From Pseudomonadota bacterium (lineage in GTDB: Bacteria; Pseudomonadota; Gammaproteobacteria; Steroidobacterales; Steroidobacteraceae), in NCBI GenBank assembly GCA_023457495.1, contig JAEWLQ010000125.1, forward strand, positions 1 to 6,403: a DNA stretch of 6,403 bases, read 5' to 3'. The notes beneath the pieces are model-generated. The model worked only from the letters and a program-made list of their open reading frames with translations, was not told where the DNA came from and did not search any database. The position numbers and the translations under genes were made by a program. Shown here piece after piece: positions 1-6,294 of this stretch (within the stretch, counting starts at the first letter, position 1; every line of letters starts with the position of its first letter).

Positions 1-2
1 AC

Positions 3-773
3 CAGGTGCTGGCGCCAAATCCGATGGTCCGCTACCTGACGTCTTTGATGTATCTGTCCAACATCACCGGGCTATCGAGGATCAATTATCCGGACAGCCA
101 GTTTATGAAGGGCATCCGGTTCGACAGGCTTTTTGAAGAGCAGAAGCCGTGGATCTTCCATAATGCATGGAATCTGGACACGCAGGAGCTCGCGTTCTTT
201 TCGAACTATCCTATGAAGGACAAGGGATACAAAGGTGACATTGAGGCCTCGACGCTCTGCGCATGTTCGGCGCTCCCGTTTGTCGAGGAGACCGTCAAGA
301 TCGACGCGGCTACATATTGCGAAGGCGCGCTGGTCGATACGGTCAATTTCAGGAGCTTGCTTGAAGAGCATCCCGATTTGGATGAGATATGGGTCAGCAG
401 GATTGTCGACGCCAAGCAGATCCGCAAACCTGACAATCTTCACGATGCGCTCGCGAACCTTTGTCAGCTCTTTGCGGCCACTGTGGGCGAAGATGATGTC
501 AAGCTCTTCAAATATCACCTTCAGTATCCCGACCCAGGGCAGACGCCGTGGAAGGGAACAGTGATTGAAATCCAAGTGCCCAGTACGATCGATTTCAAAT
601 GGAATCACAGCAATCTCGACAAGGGGCAGAGACTTGGCAGAGCTGCTGCGGAGAAGGCAATTCAGGCTTACCGGGATGCAGGTGACAATGGGACTGGAGA
701 GGTTCGCTTCATCAATGAGCTAAAACCCAAACCCCGTCCGCCGCACAAAGGGCACAAGGCTGCGGCCGAATAG
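3..773 (+). CDS. Patatin-like phospholipase, C-terminal part (5' end outside window)
   Basis: The frame is open to the left window edge (CAG at 3-5, then GTG at 6), so the gene very likely begins upstream. The GTG at 6 is not a convincing start. About 256 residues are visible, ending in TAG at 771-773. Counting from that GTG, residues 83-90 (TLCACSAL, then P) followed by VKID at 97-100 and YCEGALVD at 104-111 resemble the second half of a patatin domain. There a small-residue SA-P segment precedes the DG(G/A) motif carrying the catalytic Asp of the Ser-Asp dyad. Here that position reads E-G-A, so Asp is replaced by Glu106. The oxyanion glycines and the GxSxG nucleophile would lie before the window. 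Patatin enzymes are acyl hydrolases acting on membrane lipids. The tail (residues 238-255) is rich in Lys, Pro and His and probably disordered. The gene converges on the cyclase gene with 24 bases between stops. Family assignment is fairly secure; catalytic activity is uncertain. Confidence 0.72.
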   Translation, partial: QVLAPNPMVRYLTSLMYLSNITGLSRINYPDSQFMKGIRFDRLFEEQKPWIFHNAWNLDTQELAFFSNYPMKDKGYKGDIEASTLCACSALPFVEETVKIDAATYCEGALVDTVNFRSLLEEHPDLDEIWVSRIVDAKQIRKPDNLHDALANLCQLFAATVGEDDVKLFKYHLQYPDPGQTPWKGTVIEIQVPSTIDFKWNHSNLDKGQRLGRAAAEKAIQAYRDAGDNGTGEVRFINELKPKPRPPHKGHKAAAE

Positions 774-797
774 TGATCGTCTGTCCTGCATGCGCAG

Positions 798-1268
798 TCA
801 TTGCAGTTGAGCGAGCAGTGCTTTTGCTTCGATGAGGTCGCGTGTTTCAAAGCCCTCGGTGAAGGAGGCATAGATGGGGTCAAGCAGACCGCGTGCTTCC
901 GTACGCTTACCTTGGCTGACCCATAATGCTGCAAGGCTCTTTGCAGCGCGAAGTTCAAGCGCCTTCGCCTGCTGACTTTTTGCCAAGGCCAGTGACTGCT
1001 CGAGCAGCGCCTGTACTTCAGGATCGGTGTCTAACCGCCCGCAGATGAGGAGGGCATTCGCTTTCAACCGATATAGCTCGGCCTCGAATATCCGTTCCGA
1101 ATTGTGGTTGGTCATCGTCAGTCCCTGCTCAATCAGGTCCAACGCGGCGTCCCGTTTGCTGTTGGCCAAGAGGGCAGGACACAGCAGCACATACAGCGCA
1201 GTAATGCCGAGCTGATATCCGGCGCTGCGATATTCGTCCAATGCCATATGCACTTCTTCAAGAGCCGC
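798..1268 (-). pseudogene. C-terminal TPR remnant of the cyclase/ATPase gene, downstream of the in-frame TAG
   Basis: The reading frame of the cyclase gene continues without any shift for 156 sense codons after the TAG, ending in TGA at 800-798. It starts with AALEEVHMALDEY and continues as amphipathic helices with TPR-like spacing (ALDLIEQGL, then ELYRLKANALLI, then LRAAKSLAALWVSQGK). These fit the missing end of this protein family, which usually extends to about 1,100 residues; reading through would give about 1,119. No other stop or frameshift is visible in the stretch, so the lesion is either recent, a sequencing error or a tolerated readthrough site. Internal starts exist (GTG at 1253, ATG at 1247). 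The only ribosome-site-like sequence nearby is a weak GAAG about nine bases before the ATG, so independent translation is doubtful. Whether the gene is functional depends on how much the last repeats matter. Confidence 0.75.
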
Positions 1269-4157
1269 CTAGGATGGGGACAGCAGGTCACTGCATATAC
1301 CCCGCACGGCATGCGCCAGCCCGCGCCATTGCCGGAAACCGTGCTCGTCCGATAGGGCGAGACAGCGCTCCGCATAACCCTGTGCGTACATGAACTCTCC
1401 ACGCAGGGCGTGAAGAACGGATGCGTAATAGCAGGCATAGGCCTGTGAATGCGGATGATCGATATCGTCGGCACGCCGGATGGCCGCGGAAGCTTGAGCG
1501 ATCGCCGCGTCGGCATTGCCGAGCAGCCAGAGAGCCCATGACATCAGAGCCATGTCTGCCACGCCGGCGTCCTGACCTGCTGCACGGGCGGCCAGCCGTT
1601 CCTCTTCGCTGCTGATGTTGAACGCTTCGATGGCGCGCTCAAGAACATCTCGCGCGCCGGTCAGCTGTCCCATGAAAAGCCGAATCATGGCTTGCCCGCG
1701 CATGGCGTTGAGCAGTGCAGGCCGATCGCCGCGTGCCTGCGCAAGATTCAGCAGCACTGCGATGGTTTCTTGGGCGATCGGCAGCTCGCCGCGAATGACG
1801 CTTGCGGTGGTCAGCCAGAACATGACCTGGAGATGTTCGGGAGGATCTCCAAGGCGCTCGCACAATTCACGGGCGCGGGCGAATGTGGCGATCGCATTGT
1901 TTGATGCCGGGCCCTGGGTCGCGATGAGGCAGGGTCCCAAAGCAAACTGAAAATCGAGCTCGCGCCGATCTTTTTCCGCGCCGTCGGGCAAGTAAGCCAG
2001 CGTCTCTATGCCCCGCTGCGCGTGCGCGATTGCTTCGAGGTTGGCGGAGCGCATGGCCGCTTTCTTGCTGGCCTCGAGCCAATAGCCCTCCGCCTTTTCG
2101 ATTAGGCCTGCCTCTGTGAGGTGATGTGCGAGCGTTTCGGGTTGTGCCTCAACGATCTCCGGAAAGCGCTGCTCGAATGCGTCTGCAATCGTGGCGTGAA
2201 GCGCTGCACGTCGGCTTTTCAGCAGACCCGAATAGGCTGCATCGCGAACCAGCGCGTGTTTGAAAATATAAACTGCATCGGGATTCTCGCCCCGGCAGAA
2301 CATCAGTTCGGATTGAACCAGTTGGGCAAGTGCTTCGTCGAGTTTCTCTCGGGGGAGTCCTGCAACGGTACTCAACAGCTCGTAGGAAAATTGGCGGCCC
2401 ACCACGGCGCCGATCTGAGCCACTTCTCTTACGGGTGCCAACCGATCAAGCCGGGCAATCAGCGATGCGTGCAGTGTGGTCGGGATCGCCAACGCGGGGA
2501 GCGGGCGCTTGAGCGTGTAACGTCCGTCCTGCTCGTCCAGCAGTCCCGTTTCGAGTACCGTCTTCGTTAGTTCTTCAACGAAGAGAGGCACACCGTCGGT
2601 GCGGGCAAGTATCTCGTTCATCACCTCTTCCGGTAGGGGTTTGCCGGCCGTAACGCGGTCGATCAACGTTGCTCCGTCGCGCCGGCTCAGCCGTGTCAGG
2701 GAGACGGTCGTTACATGCGCGTGGCCTGGCCAGGGCGGTGTGAACTCCGGACGCGCCGTGATGAGAAGCAGCACGCGCAGCCGTGGCACACGATCCAGGA
2801 TCGCGGTCAGCAGCTCGCGAGAGGTGGGATCTGCCCAATGGACGTCTTCGAAGATCAGGAATACCGGCCGGCGCGCCGACAAGCCTTCAAGCAGTGCCAA
2901 AAGCGCCGTTAACGTCAACTCCCGACGTTTCTGTGGAGGCATCTCCGCGAGGCGATAAGGATCGTCGGCCGGTAAAGAGAGGAGATTGGCCACCAACGAT
3001 ACCGTATGGCCTTCCAGAGGGCCGGATAGAGCCAGCAAAGTCTTGAGCTTGGCGAGTTTTTCTGACGGTGTATCACTTCGCTCAAATCTGGCCGCGCGTT
3101 CGAGTTGGCCGATGAACGGATACAGTGCGCTGTTGGTGTGGTGAGCAGAGCAGAAAAAGCGGAGCGTATAATGTGGCTCAGCCTGGACGCGCTCCTGAAG
3201 TGCAAGGGCGATGTGCGATTTTCCGATGCCCGGCTCTCCTGTTAGCACAGCAACGCAGCCCTCGCCGTGAGTAGCAGCCCGCCAGCGGCGCGACAGAAGT
3301 TCGAGTTCTTCGTTGCGTCCGATGAGAGGATTCAGCCTGCTTTTGTGTTGCGCTTCAAACCGGCTCACCACGCCGGTTGTTCGCAAGACCTGCCATGCGG
3401 AAATCGGCTCTGTCCAACCCTTCAATGTGATCGGGCCGAGATTGCGATACTCGAAGTGTCCATCGGTGAGACGTTGAGTGCTCTCCGAAATCACTACTGT
3501 GCCGGGCTCGGCGAGCATCTGCAGCCGCGCCGCGAGGTTCGGTGTTTCACCGATGACGGCTTGCTCCTTCGCGGCGCCCTCGCCAATCAAATCGCCGACA
3601 ACCACGGTGCCGGTAGCAATGCCGACGCGCACCTGTAGCTTCTCGCCGATATCCGTCGGGAGAGTGGCCACAGCTTCAACAAGTGCCAGTCCCGTGCGCG
3701 TTGCTTGTTCGGCATCATCTTCGTGCGCGACCGGGTAGCCGAAAGAGGCGAGCACGCCGTCGCCGAGATACTTAACAATGACACCGTCATTCTTGCCGAT
3801 GATTTTTGCGATGCAATCATGATAGGCGGCGATAACGGCCCTCAAATCCTCTGGATCAAGACGAACCGACAGCGCCGACGAGCCCACCAGATCGCAAAAC
3901 ATCAGGGTGAGTTGACGCCGTTCTGCAGCATCGCGCGGCAATAGTCTGGTTCTGGTCTGGGGTGTTACGAGGATACCGGCTTTGAGTTCTGAAATTGCAC
4001 GCAGCATCTTGCGGCGATGCCCAAGCAGGACGCCGAGATCCTTGAGGTCCTGTTCTGTCAGATCACGGACGACCGACAGGTCAATCGCATTCTCGCCGAA
4101 ACGCTGGGCGTACTCTCCCAACCCGATCGATGCTAGCCACTCCGCAATACCTGTCAT
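1269..4157 (-). CDS. SAM domain-class III adenylate/guanylate cyclase-AAA ATPase-TPR protein, cut short by in-frame TAG
   Basis: The main product has 962 residues counted from the ATG at 4157-4155. A GTG four codons upstream (4169) is possible, but neither start has a good Shine-Dalgarno sequence. I chose the ATG because the SAM domain begins right after it. Domains: SAM at about 1-58 (WLASIGL, then Y, F, ID, LT, DL, LG and GHR spacing); class III cyclase at about 79-258, with metal Asp89 in FCDLVGSS, Lys129 and Asp133 in KYLGDG, and transition-state Asn207 and Arg211 in NLAAR. An AAA/STAND-type ATPase follows at about 276-540, with Walker A GEPGIGKS at 307-314, a Walker B-like LIFED ending at Asp438, and the family motif DGVPLFVEEL near 521. 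After it comes a helical, TPR-like region from about 670. The protein probably makes a cyclic nucleotide in response to a cytoplasmic cue sensed by the repeat region. The position that is usually Asp or Thr for base selection is Ala200. TAG at 1271-1269 ends the frame early; see the remnant entry. Confidence 0.85.
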   Translation of the reverse strand: MTGIAEWLASIGLGEYAQRFGENAIDLSVVRDLTEQDLKDLGVLLGHRRKMLRAISELKAGILVTPQTRTRLLPRDAAERRQLTLMFCDLVGSSALSVRLDPEDLRAVIAAYHDCIAKIIGKNDGVIVKYLGDGVLASFGYPVAHEDDAEQATRTGLALVEAVATLPTDIGEKLQVRVGIATGTVVVGDLIGEGAAKEQAVIGETPNLAARLQMLAEPGTVVISESTQRLTDGHFEYRNLGPITLKGWTEPISAWQVLRTTGVVSRFEAQHKSRLNPLIGRNEELELLSRRWRAATHGEGCVAVLTGEPGIGKSHIALALQERVQAEPHYTLRFFCSAHHTNSALYPFIGQLERAARFERSDTPSEKLAKLKTLLALSGPLEGHTVSLVANLLSLPADDPYRLAEMPPQKRRELTLTALLALLEGLSARRPVFLIFEDVHWADPTSRELLTAILDRVPRLRVLLLITARPEFTPPWPGHAHVTTVSLTRLSRRDGATLIDRVTAGKPLPEEVMNEILARTDGVPLFVEELTKTVLETGLLDEQDGRYTLKRPLPALAIPTTLHASLIARLDRLAPVREVAQIGAVVGRQFSYELLSTVAGLPREKLDEALAQLVQSELMFCRGENPDAVYIFKHALVRDAAYSGLLKSRRAALHATIADAFEQRFPEIVEAQPETLAHHLTEAGLIEKAEGYWLEASKKAAMRSANLEAIAHAQRGIETLAYLPDGAEKDRRELDFQFALGPCLIATQGPASNNAIATFARARELCERLGDPPEHLQVMFWLTTASVIRGELPIAQETIAVLLNLAQARGDRPALLNAMRGQAMIRLFMGQLTGARDVLERAIEAFNISSEEERLAARAAGQDAGVADMALMSWALWLLGNADAAIAQASAAIRRADDIDHPHSQAYACYYASVLHALRGEFMYAQGYAERCLALSDEHGFRQWRGLAHAVRGICSDLLSPS

Positions 4158-4164
4158 GGTGGCG

Positions 4165-4180
4165 CCCACGGTTCCGTGGG
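4165..4180. repeat. Perfect 7-bp dyad at the start of the cyclase gene
   Basis: CCCACGG (4165-4171) and CCGTGGG (4174-4180) are perfect inverse complements separated by TT. The dyad lies just upstream of the chosen ATG, overlaps the alternative GTG at 4169 and covers the predicted transcription start. It could be an operator half-site pair or a short hairpin in the leader. The two-base gap is too tight for a standard RNA loop without opening an end pair, which slightly favours a DNA-level site. Confidence 0.4.
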
Positions 4181-4207
4181 ATCATAGCATGTCATAAAGG
4201 CATGCAA
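4181..4207 (-). promoter_or_regulatory. Possible sigma-70-type promoter of the cyclase gene
   Basis: Reading the minus strand, TATGAT (4186-4181) matches the -10 consensus at five of six bases. TTGCAT (4207-4202) shares only three bases with the -35 consensus, and the spacer is short at 15 bases. A start of transcription would fall near 4174, giving a very short leader to the ATG at 4157. The spacer holds a GCATG/CATGC pair (4187-4191 and 4201-4205). This is a weak prediction. Confidence 0.28.
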
Positions 4208-4345
4208 AGCTGGTTTCAGGGCCTCAGTGGATGCCTGACAACCTTCTTCGTAGCGGTCACGTAGATGGCAGGCGTTTCGAAAAAGCGGGTATCACGGCCA
4301 ATCCCTTGTGGCCAGGCGACCGAGACGCCTGATGGTTGTAACCGG

Positions 4346-4384
4346 AAAATCCCCGCGCCATGGCCGTGTGCGAAGCGCGGGGAT
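4346..4384 (-). terminator. Rho-independent terminator of the secreted-protein gene
   Basis: ATCCCCGCGC (4349-4358) and GCGCGGGGAT (4375-4384) form a perfect ten-pair, GC-rich stem with a 16-base loop. On the minus strand the stem is followed by TTT (4348-4346), which with the last stem base gives a run of four T. It starts 12 bases after the TGA of the secreted-protein gene, as expected for its terminator. The T-run is short, so termination may be partial. Confidence 0.65.
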
Positions 4385-4396
4385 CCGAGTGAGATG

Positions 4397-4912
4397 TCAG
4401 TTCGTTTTCACGATTTTGTACGTACCCTTCTTGTGACCTATGGCTTGGTTGATGCCATCGAAATTGCTCTTGGCGATCTCGAAGGTGATCACGAGCTCGC
4501 CTTGCAAACCGTCGAACTTGCCCGTTCCTCCTGTTAGCTTGCACTTGTTCGGTTGACCCGGCAGGAAGTCGCATTGCTCGAACGTTTGATCGCCGTCCTT
4601 GTCGACGTAAGTGCAAAATGCGTGCACTTCCACGCTCTTCACGGCGGTATCAACGAGGCGGCTGGCTTGGCAGCGTCCTCCCATATTATGGAGTACAGGG
4701 TTTCCGGCGTCGTTCGATGCCGTCATAGCCTGGTTCACGACGGCAAACTCTCTGCCGCCGCCGATCGGCATCGGTTTGGGAGGCGGGATTTGTGTCGCCG
4801 TGTATGTCACGGAGACAGGACCTTCCGGCGGGATGCTTTGCGCTTGAACACTGTTGGCCGTCAAAACGGCAGCGACGGAAGACAACATAAAGAGTGCATG
4901 AGTCATTGCCAT
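4397..4912 (-). CDS. Small secreted protein of unknown function with four cysteines
   Basis: The product has 171 residues from the ATG at 4912-4910 to the TGA at 4399-4397. The start is set by an excellent Shine-Dalgarno sequence six bases upstream; the frame stays open for 39 more codons upstream, but those are probably not translated. Residues 6-24 form a hydrophobic signal peptide (ALFMLSSVAAVLTA) ending in VQA, with likely cleavage before Gln25, so the mature protein of about 147 residues is predicted to be periplasmic or extracellular. It has four cysteines (81, 100, 114, 124), able to form two disulfides, a DKDGD acidic loop at 104-108, and TGGTGKFDGLQG at 127-138. That last pattern is reminiscent of small beta-barrel proteins with GTGxFxGLxG motifs, such as the allene-oxide-cyclase-like group. 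A Pro-rich stretch lies at 42-49. The signal peptide lacks Lys or Arg at its N-terminus, which is unusual. I do not recognise a specific function. The gene has its own terminator and probably its own promoter. Confidence 0.82.
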   Translation of the reverse strand: MAMTHALFMLSSVAAVLTANSVQAQSIPPEGPVSVTYTATQIPPPKPMPIGGGREFAVVNQAMTASNDAGNPVLHNMGGRCQASRLVDTAVKSVEVHAFCTYVDKDGDQTFEQCDFLPGQPNKCKLTGGTGKFDGLQGELVITFEIAKSNFDGINQAIGHKKGTYKIVKTN

Positions 4913-4916
4913 GGTT

Positions 4917-4924
4917 CTCTCCTT
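4917..4924 (-). promoter_or_regulatory. Strong ribosome binding site that fixes the secreted-protein start
   Basis: On the minus strand AAGGAGAG (4924-4917) is a near-ideal Shine-Dalgarno sequence, with AGGAG six bases before the ATG at 4912. It decides between this ATG and the in-frame GTG at 5029 or the TTG near 4941. Confidence 0.8.
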
Positions 4925-4972
4925 CAGCGTTTCAAAAGACAAAATGCGATTGGAGACGGTATGGCTTTCGAG

Positions 4973-4987
4973 GGATCTCGTAGATCC
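4973..4987. repeat. Dyad GGATCT-3-AGATCC upstream of the secreted-protein gene
   Basis: Perfect six-base arms (4973-4978 and 4982-4987) are separated by CGT. The site sits 61-75 bases before the ATG at 4912, where a promoter or operator would be expected. A small leader hairpin is the alternative. Confidence 0.4.
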
Positions 4988-5021
4988 GTACTTGGGTCTG
5001 TGCTTGCTTCCAGTCCGGTCG

Positions 5022-5049
5022 CTGACCACAGGCAGCGTTCAATGGTCAG
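5022..5049. repeat. Spaced dyad CTGACCA-14-TGGTCAG
   Basis: The seven-base arms (5022-5028 and 5043-5049) are perfect inverse complements. Their centres are 21 bases apart, about two helical turns, which fits a protein binding two half-sites on one DNA face. A nested GGTC-GCT-GACC pair (5017-5027) overlaps the left arm. The site lies about 110-137 bases upstream of the secreted-protein start. The protein that would bind is unknown. Confidence 0.4.
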
Positions 5050-5070
5050 ACAGAGCCAGTCAGCGCTAGT

Positions 5071-5090
5071 CTTCAAACGCCGATTTGAAG
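5071..5090. repeat. Dyad CTTCAAA-6-TTTGAAG
   Basis: Perfect seven-base arms (5071-5077 and 5084-5090) surround CGCCGA. No T-run follows on either strand, so it does not look like a terminator. An operator 160-180 bases upstream of the secreted-protein start is possible. Confidence 0.4.
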
Positions 5091-5241
5091 CGCGATGAAT
5101 CCACCGCCGCTTTGACAGTCTCTATGTGTCCGGGTCTTGCCACGCATGTATATGCGCTCGCATCTGATCAGGCGCTGCATTGGCATCGCCAGAGTAGCAC
5201 TGAGCGACCGTGGTCACTAGCTAGCGGGAGGATACTCTTTT

Positions 5242-5259
5242 GGGGGTGGGTTGGTGGGT
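5242..5259 (+). other. G-rich tract on the plus strand
   Basis: Four G runs of 5, 3, 2 and 3 bases are separated by single T, TT and T. One run is only two G, so it misses the strict four-times-three quadruplex rule but could form a two-layer or bulged quadruplex. It lies just beyond the end of the AraC-family gene and is C-rich in that gene's transcript direction. Confidence 0.35.
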
Positions 5260-5271
5260 GTCTGACCCTGG

Positions 5272-5300
5272 CGACACAGTGAAAATGTCATCGACACTGT
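5272..5300. repeat. Direct repeats CGACACAGT / CGACACTGT, 20 bp apart, with overlapping dyads
   Basis: CGACACAGT (5272-5280) and CGACACTGT (5292-5300) match at eight of nine bases with a 20-base period. Because the mismatch is an A/T swap, ACAGTG (5276-5281) and CACTGT (5295-5300) also form an inverted repeat, and TGTC-ATC-GACA (5286-5296) is a further small dyad. The cluster starts four bases after the AraC-family stop. As a terminator it is poor because there is no T-run. Direct repeats about two turns apart suit AraC-type binding. Clustered TGT-type repeats also occur at ends of some insertion sequences, so a relic IS end is an alternative. Confidence 0.4.
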
Positions 5301-5304
5301 CCCG

Positions 5305-6294
5305 TTAGGTTGCCAGCTCTTGTTGCGCGTGGGCACGGATGTCACTGGGCGTCGCGCCAAACCGCCGCCTGAATGAATGATTGAAATGGGAGAGGTCGCC
5401 AAATCCGCATTCGAGTGCGATCGCGCTAATATTCCGGTCGGCAAGTTTAAAGTTGCTCAGCATGCGATATGCGCGTCTCAGGCGTTGCTCGCGAACGAAA
5501 TCGGAAAAGCTTATCTGTTCATCGTTGAGCAACGCCCGAATATATCTTGGCGAGATGTTGTGCCGAAGGGCGATCGTATCGAGCGAGAGCTTGGGATTTC
5601 CAACATTGGCCATAATGTCGGCCTTCAGCGCCTGAAGACGCGCGGCACGCAATCCGCCGACCTTAGCAGCCTCTGCGGCGTCCCTTGTCGCGCCGAGGGC
5701 AAGCGCGGCGAGATCCTGGATATGTGTGGCGCTGACGGCAAGCAGTTCCGGCGTCATCGCGGCTGTTTCTTTCTGCAGGATATCCACGTAGCTGACCAGA
5801 AGCCGCAAAGCCTCGGATGATGCAGGCACGAGCCGCATCGTCGTGTTGTCGAGATCAGCGACGACCGCGGAGAGGCTGCGCCTCGTCAATGAGACGGTGA
5901 CAAGGTCCATCGCGGTGGGATTGCGCGAGACTCCAGTCGACGCATTCGACCACAGATACGCGCCTCCGTTGTCCAGGACGACTTCGCGATCGGCTTGGGT
6001 CGCGACCATCTGGCCTTTCTTGATAATGCTCAAGATGAAATTGTCGTCGCCATCGGCGACGAGAGGCTTGGTCCTGCGGACTTCGGCCGCGGATGCGGAG
6101 GAGCACCGGACCGTGACGTCGGGCAAGGCGCGGACGAGGGATTCGCTGCGAAATGGACCTTCACCAAGAGGCTCCAGGTCCACCTTGACCACGGACCGCG
6201 CGAACACTTCGCGCCAGATTGTGATCCTGTCGCGGGCGGGGAGGTCGTCGGTTGAAAATTTGAGGACAGCGGTTTTCCCGGTTGGGGGCGTCAC
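5305..6294 (-). CDS. AraC-family transcriptional regulator with AraC-binding-like N-terminal domain
   Basis: The protein has 329 residues from GTG at 6294-6292 to TAA at 5307-5305, a normal length for this family. The start is supported by AGGAAG at 6305-6300. Residues about 20-200 resemble the cupin-like sensing domain of the AraC-binding-like group: an opening DDLPARDRITIWREVF at 16-31, then FILSIIKKGQ at 86-95 and a beta-rich part to about 135. Residues about 220-325 are the DNA-binding part with two helix-turn-helix units: the first around 236-257 (LDTIALRHNISPRYIRALL) and the second around 288-320, containing the family signature IALECGFGDLSHFNHSFRRRFG and ending in TPSDIR. It is a cytoplasmic DNA-binding activator or repressor that probably responds to a small molecule, which the sequence does not reveal. 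It lies in the same direction as the secreted-protein gene, 392 bases upstream of it, so regulation of that gene is a reasonable guess only. Its GTG overlaps the TGA of an upstream open frame, hinting at an operon. Confidence 0.9.
   Translation of the reverse strand: MTPPTGKTAVLKFSTDDLPARDRITIWREVFARSVVKVDLEPLGEGPFRSESLVRALPDVTVRCSSASAAEVRRTKPLVADGDDNFILSIIKKGQMVATQADREVVLDNGGAYLWSNASTGVSRNPTAMDLVTVSLTRRSLSAVVADLDNTTMRLVPASSEALRLLVSYVDILQKETAAMTPELLAVSATHIQDLAALALGATRDAAEAAKVGGLRAARLQALKADIMANVGNPKLSLDTIALRHNISPRYIRALLNDEQISFSDFVREQRLRRAYRMLSNFKLADRNISAIALECGFGDLSHFNHSFRRRFGATPSDIRAHAQQELAT

Larger units (their letters stand above)
4913..5304. other. 392-base non-coding gap rich in dyads
   Basis: No convincing gene is present between the secreted-protein start and the AraC-family stop. 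The only plus-strand open frame here (5085-5282, TTG start) lacks a ribosome site and looks like chance. The stretch contains three perfect inverted repeats of 6-7 bp arms (4973-4987, 5022-5049, 5071-5090), a weaker CGCAT/ATGCG pair (5143-5156), the 8-base palindrome CTGATCAG near 5164, a G-rich tract (5242-5259) and 20-bp-spaced direct repeats (5272-5300). I could not identify a clear -35/-10 pair for the secreted-protein gene. Confidence 0.6.

Noticed and set aside
72..608. 178-residue minus-strand open frame across the patatin-like gene
   Set aside because: It is antisense to a recognisable enzyme, has no family features or ribosome site, and is explained by codon bias of the plus-strand gene.
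798..1253. Independent small TPR gene downstream of the cyclase gene
   Set aside because: It lies in exactly the same frame as the cyclase gene with only the TAG and five codons between, so a split gene is the simpler explanation.
2121..2570. 149-residue plus-strand open frame inside the cyclase/ATPase gene
   Set aside because: It is a shadow of the well-conserved ATPase/TPR coding strand, with no independent support.
4297..4330. Small inverted repeats GGCCA/TGGCC and AGGCG/CGCCT between the terminator and the cyclase gene
   Set aside because: Five-base arms in GC-rich DNA are expected by chance and do not align with any other signal.
4553..5098. 181-residue plus-strand open frame opposite the secreted-protein gene
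   Set aside because: It is antisense to a gene with signal peptide, strong ribosome site and terminator; its protein has no recognisable domain.
5085..5282. 65-residue plus-strand open frame in the intergenic gap
   Set aside because: It has a TTG start with no Shine-Dalgarno sequence and an unremarkable product, and it runs through dyads and the G-rich tract.
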